From the NCBI GenBank assembly GCA_951800155.1, contig CATOJL010000083.1:1-6224 (forward strand): a stretch of DNA of 6,224 bases, given 5' to 3'. The first letter of the stretch is position 1, and every line of letters begins with the position of its first letter. A program made the position numbers and the translations under genes. The notes beneath the pieces are model-generated. The model had not been told where the DNA came from. It made no database searches and saw nothing but the letters and a program-made list of their open reading frames with translations. Origin of the DNA: an uncultured Bacilli bacterium. Its GTDB lineage: Bacteria > Bacillota_I > Bacilli_A > RF39 > UBA660. Positions 4,063-6,224 of the stretch are shown piece by piece.

Positions 4063-4953
4063 ATGGGATATAAAAATAAAAAAAGTCTGGTAAAACAAAT
4101 AGAAGAAAATCTTACAAATAAATTAGCAATAGGTGAAAGCAAACACCAAGCAAAAAGAACTGAAGAAGGAATTAAAGGAAAAATTTATTCTTATAATACA
4201 TTAAAAAATTATATGCAACACGCCAATTATTTTGCACAATATTGTAAAGAAAATCATAATTGTAAAACACTTGCACAATGTAGACCTTATGTTGATGAGT
4301 GGTTAAAATCAAGAGAAAATCTTTCAAGTTATACTTTAAAAATGGAAGCGTGTGCATTAGCAAAACTTTATGATTGTTCAACAACTGACTTTATAAAAAC
4401 AAAATCAAGAAGTCGTTCTGATATAACAAGAAGTAGAAATGAAGTTGAAAATGATAAACATTTCAATGAAGAGAAACACAAAGATTTTGTTGAGTTCTGC
4501 AAGTCAACTGGTTTAAGAAGAGAAGAATTAAAATATCTGACTGGTGATAAATTGGTTTATAGAAATGGTGAACCTTATGTGATTGTTGATAAAGGCGCAA
4601 AAGGTGGAAGATATAGAGAAGCACCTATTAGGGGGAATGTTGAGTTAGTAGAAAAGAAAATGCAAGAAGCTGGCACAAATAAAGTATTTGAAAAAATACC
4701 TTCTCACGCTGATATACATAGTTACAGGGCTGATTATGCAACAGCTTATTATAAAGAAATTGCAAGAGATATTAAAGACATTCCTTATGACAAAATCAAT
4801 AAAGGTTCTGGCTTTAAATATCAAAGTGAAGTTTATTGTTGTAGAAGCGATAAACAAGGAATTAAATACGATAAAGTAGCAATGAAACAAGTAACAGAAG
4901 CATTAGGACATTCAAGGATTGATGTTATTGCTGACCACTATTTACACATTTAA
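4063..4953 (+). CDS. Second, divergent tyrosine recombinase (296 aa)
   Basis: A tyrosine-family site-specific recombinase, smaller than the first and without an obvious arm-binding domain. Its N-terminal half (about residues 35-110) looks like an alpha-helical core-binding domain. The catalytic half has the full residue set: Arg152 in STGLRREEL, a lysine in the KGAKGGR beta-turn (Lys180), His219-x-x-Arg222 in IHSYRADY, His283 in ALGHSRID, and the nucleophile Tyr293 only four residues from the C-terminus. All active-site residues are therefore kept and it should be functional. It is preceded by AAGGTGG (4047-4053), 9 bases before ATG, and by a terminator and structured leader that may gate its expression. 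Its stop codon overlaps the ribosome site of the next gene. Its role could be integration, resolution of multimers or inversion; the target site is unknown, though the long hairpin at 3617-3679 lies close by. Confidence 0.9.
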   Translation: MGYKNKKSLVKQIEENLTNKLAIGESKHQAKRTEEGIKGKIYSYNTLKNYMQHANYFAQYCKENHNCKTLAQCRPYVDEWLKSRENLSSYTLKMEACALAKLYDCSTTDFIKTKSRSRSDITRSRNEVENDKHFNEEKHKDFVEFCKSTGLRREELKYLTGDKLVYRNGEPYVIVDKGAKGGRYREAPIRGNVELVEKKMQEAGTNKVFEKIPSHADIHSYRADYATAYYKEIARDIKDIPYDKINKGSGFKYQSEVYCCRSDKQGIKYDKVAMKQVTEALGHSRIDVIADHYLHI

Positions 4954-4967
4954 GGAGGTGTATAAAA

Positions 4968-5591
4968 ATGATTAAGATAAAAGAAAGCCAAGGTGCTTTT
5001 AATAGCACAAACTATAAAGCTGTTAGAGAAGGTAGCGAAGATTTTACAGGCTATTATATAACAATAGAAGAACAAGACAAAGAAGCAAAAGAATATGATG
5101 ATTTATTAGATGATTATAATGAATTGGTTGATGAATATGAAGCCATACAAAAAGAACTTGATGAAAAGAAAAACGATATAGAACAATACAAGAAAATATT
5201 AGCCAGATACCAAAAAGAAAATGATGAATTAAAAGAAAAGTATAATCAAGAAGTAAAAAATAATAAAGATTTTAAAAGAATTATGACTGAAAAAGCAAAC
5301 GCAAAAAGGGGAATAAAACCAAAGAAGAAACACCCTGGGTATATTGTTGTAAGCCAAAAACAGATACATCTTGATAAGAAAAGAAATGGCTGGATGTGTG
5401 TTATTCAAACTCCAATAGAAGTAAGTATGAATTTTAATTATGTTATGAAAACAGTTGAAAATGAGTTCAATTTATCAGATATAGAAAAAACAGAATACAA
5501 GCAAAATTATATTTCTGGATTTTGGGAATTTCATATTTATTCCGAAAGACATTCAAATTTTCCAGAAGATATGAGAATAAAAAGCGCATAA
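4968..5591 (+). CDS. Coiled-coil protein of unknown function (207 aa), coupled to the recombinase
   Basis: I do not recognise this family. Residues about 33-110 form a long, highly charged coiled coil rich in Glu, Lys and Tyr. A basic hinge follows (about 110-122, AKRGIKPKKKH), then a compact C-terminal domain (about 123-200) with aromatic, beta-like segments such as GYIVVSQ, GWMCVIQT and SGFWEFHIY. There is no signal peptide or membrane segment, so it is cytoplasmic. The start is firm: AAGGAGGTG (4952-4960) overlaps the recombinase TAA stop (4951-4953) and lies 7 bases before ATG, so the two genes are almost certainly co-transcribed and translationally coupled. That suggests a helper of the recombinase (a directionality or DNA-bridging factor), which is inference only. 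Base composition matches the recombinase gene. Confidence 0.85.
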   Translation: MIKIKESQGAFNSTNYKAVREGSEDFTGYYITIEEQDKEAKEYDDLLDDYNELVDEYEAIQKELDEKKNDIEQYKKILARYQKENDELKEKYNQEVKNNKDFKRIMTEKANAKRGIKPKKKHPGYIVVSQKQIHLDKKRNGWMCVIQTPIEVSMNFNYVMKTVENEFNLSDIEKTEYKQNYISGFWEFHIYSERHSNFPEDMRIKSA

Positions 5592-5608
5592 TAATTACAC
5601 CAACTGGA

Positions 5609-5637
5609 AGAGTAAAGCTGCATTTTAGCTTTACTCT
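5609..5637. other. Perfect 11-bp hairpin after the recombinase operon
   Basis: AGAGTAAAGCT (5609-5619) and AGCTTTACTCT (5627-5637) are exact reverse complements around a 7-base loop. No T-run follows, so it is not a terminator alone. It may protect the 3' end of the mRNA or serve as a protein or recombination site; the true terminator is 13 bases further on. Confidence 0.75.
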
Positions 5638-5649
5638 GTAAGGCGGTAG

Positions 5650-5674
5650 CAAGCCCGTATGGGCTTGTTTTTTT
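5650..5674 (+). terminator. Intrinsic terminator of the recombinase operon
   Basis: CAAGCCC (5650-5656), loop GTAT, GGGCTTG (5661-5667), then seven T (5668-5674). The T-run overlaps the stop codon of the convergent repressor gene on the other strand. Read on the minus strand the hairpin has no T-run after it, so it serves mainly the plus-strand operon. Confidence 0.9.
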
Positions 5675-5873
5675 ATTCGTCTATAAACTCTATAACATCA
5701 TTCGGTTTACAATGCAAAATCTGGCACAATCTTTCAAGTGTATACATAGTGATTGATTTGTTGTGCTTCAGATTGTTTATGGTTCTGGGGTTGATGCTGT
5801 AAGTATTTATGAGTGTGTATGTTGTTATATTCCGATTTTTCATAGTATTCCAAAGCGGTTCATATGATAGCAT
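5673..5873 (-). CDS. Small XRE/Cro-type helix-turn-helix repressor (66 aa)
   Basis: A one-domain DNA-binding regulator. The fold is of the short Cro/C1 type (HTH_26-like). The helix-turn-helix covers about residues 17-38 (TYTLINTYSINPRTINNLK), and the diagnostic tail TMYTLERLCQILHCKPNDVIEF follows at 42-63, where such proteins carry the 'single out the initial helices, then LCxxLxCxPxDLxE' pattern. The minus-strand start is supported by AAAGGAGA (5889-5882), 8 bases before ATG. It is divergent from the partial gene at 6002 and convergent with the recombinase operon. By family precedent it would repress the divergent promoter and probably itself; the 18-bp-period repeat at 5948-5975 is the likely operator. 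A weak minus-strand -10 (GATAAT, 5914-5909) could serve it, but no good -35 is visible. Confidence 0.88.
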   Translation of the reverse strand: MLSYEPLWNTMKNRNITTYTLINTYSINPRTINNLKHNKSITMYTLERLCQILHCKPNDVIEFIDE

Positions 5874-5930
5874 TTTTACCCTCTCCTTTACTGCTGTTTT
5901 ATGTTTTTATTATCTTTGGGTAAAAAGTGC

Positions 5931-5978
5931 TTGAATATCCTGAAATTTGTATCTATAATGAAATATGTATCTATATAT
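5931..5978 (+). promoter_or_regulatory. Promoter with direct-repeat operator between the divergent genes
   Basis: TTGAAT (5931-5936), 17 bases, TATAAT (5954-5959) is a good sigma-A promoter for the gene starting at 6002, with a start near 5966. TGTATCTATA occurs perfectly at 5948-5957, overlapping the -10, and at 5966-5975, over the start site; the offset is 18 bases. A protein bound there would block the promoter, so the adjacent XRE repressor is the natural candidate. Confidence 0.65.
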
Positions 5979-6001
5979 AAAAATCAGAGAAAGGGGAACA
6001 T

Positions 6002-6224
6002 ATGGACGAATTTATTAACAAATTATTAGATACACATCTAGGGAACATAATAGACCAGAGTAGATGTGAAATGATACGGGCTGATAAGACTTGTATGCAA
6101 GACGAGAAGGATTTGAGCGAATTAGAGCAACGCTATACTGCTTTAAACCTTAATAGGGCTGACAGGCTTGTTATAAACGATTATATAGCCTGCATACAGA
6201 CCGTAGAGCATAGAAGCTGTGATT
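6002..6224 (+). CDS. Partial small helical protein, 3' end outside the window
   Basis: An open frame of 74 codons that is still open at the window edge. The start is backed by AAAGGGG (5990-5996), 5 bases before ATG, and by a good promoter upstream. The visible part begins MDEFINKLLDTHLGNIID and is mostly alpha-helical and charged (QDEKDLSELEQRY, NRADRLVINDYIACIQTVEH), with four cysteines and no membrane segment. I do not recognise the family with confidence. Small proteins of this style are often found beside XRE repressors in clostridial mobile elements. Codon use looks a little less AT-biased than in the recombinase operon. Confidence 0.7.
   Translation, partial: MDEFINKLLDTHLGNIIDQSRCEMIRADKTCMQDEKDLSELEQRYTALNLNRADRLVINDYIACIQTVEHRSCD

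Overview
The window is AT-rich (roughly 30% G+C), uses the standard bacterial code (TGG for Trp, TGA as stop) and has strong AAGGAGG-type ribosome binding sites and consensus sigma-A promoters. This points to a low-GC Firmicute, probably a gut-type Clostridium relative. The gene content is that of a mobile element, a plasmid or an integrative replicating element, and not chromosomal housekeeping. I see no rRNA, tRNA, CRISPR array, transposase or transfer (relaxase/T4SS) gene. The last gene runs off the right edge.

Layout. (1) 1-1440: a tyrosine-recombinase integrase (162-1373) with an extended -10 promoter set among CGTATA-type repeats, ending at a hairpin. (2) 1374-2166 is about 790 bases without a gene but dense in structure. 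It holds AT-rich ATGCAAAAAA repeats, a GC-rich pair of perfect hairpins, five direct AAAAGCTGGAATTT iterons at 21-22 base spacing with inverted copies nearby, and a folded segment faintly like the 3' end of a group II intron. After these come a consensus rep promoter, an apparent antisense RNA with its own promoter and terminator, and a hairpin that buries the rep ribosome binding site. (3) 2167-3519: a Rep protein joining an HUH nickase domain to a superfamily 3-like helicase (CRESS-DNA-virus/phytoplasma-plasmid type), followed by an intrinsic terminator.

(4) 3520-4062 is about 540 bases with no convincing gene. It holds a 26-bp imperfect hairpin that abuts a consensus promoter, then a probable structured RNA of about 320 nt. 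This RNA has a perfect 9-bp closing helix and ends at an intrinsic terminator whose 5' arm can instead pair upstream, giving a possible antiterminator. (5) 4063-5591: a second, divergent tyrosine recombinase that keeps all catalytic residues, translationally coupled to a coiled-coil protein of unknown function, then a perfect hairpin and a terminator. (6) 5673-6224: a small XRE-type repressor on the minus strand, divergent from a partial helical protein; the intervening promoter carries an 18-bp-period direct repeat that could be the repressor's operator.

Inferred working model: Rep starts rolling-circle-type replication, probably at the iteron/hairpin region upstream of it. Its level would be set by the antisense RNA and the ribosome-site hairpin, the usual logic of plasmid copy control. 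One or both recombinases integrate or resolve the element. The least explained part is the RNA-recombinase-coiled-coil module at 3617-5591, which is the best candidate here for something undescribed.
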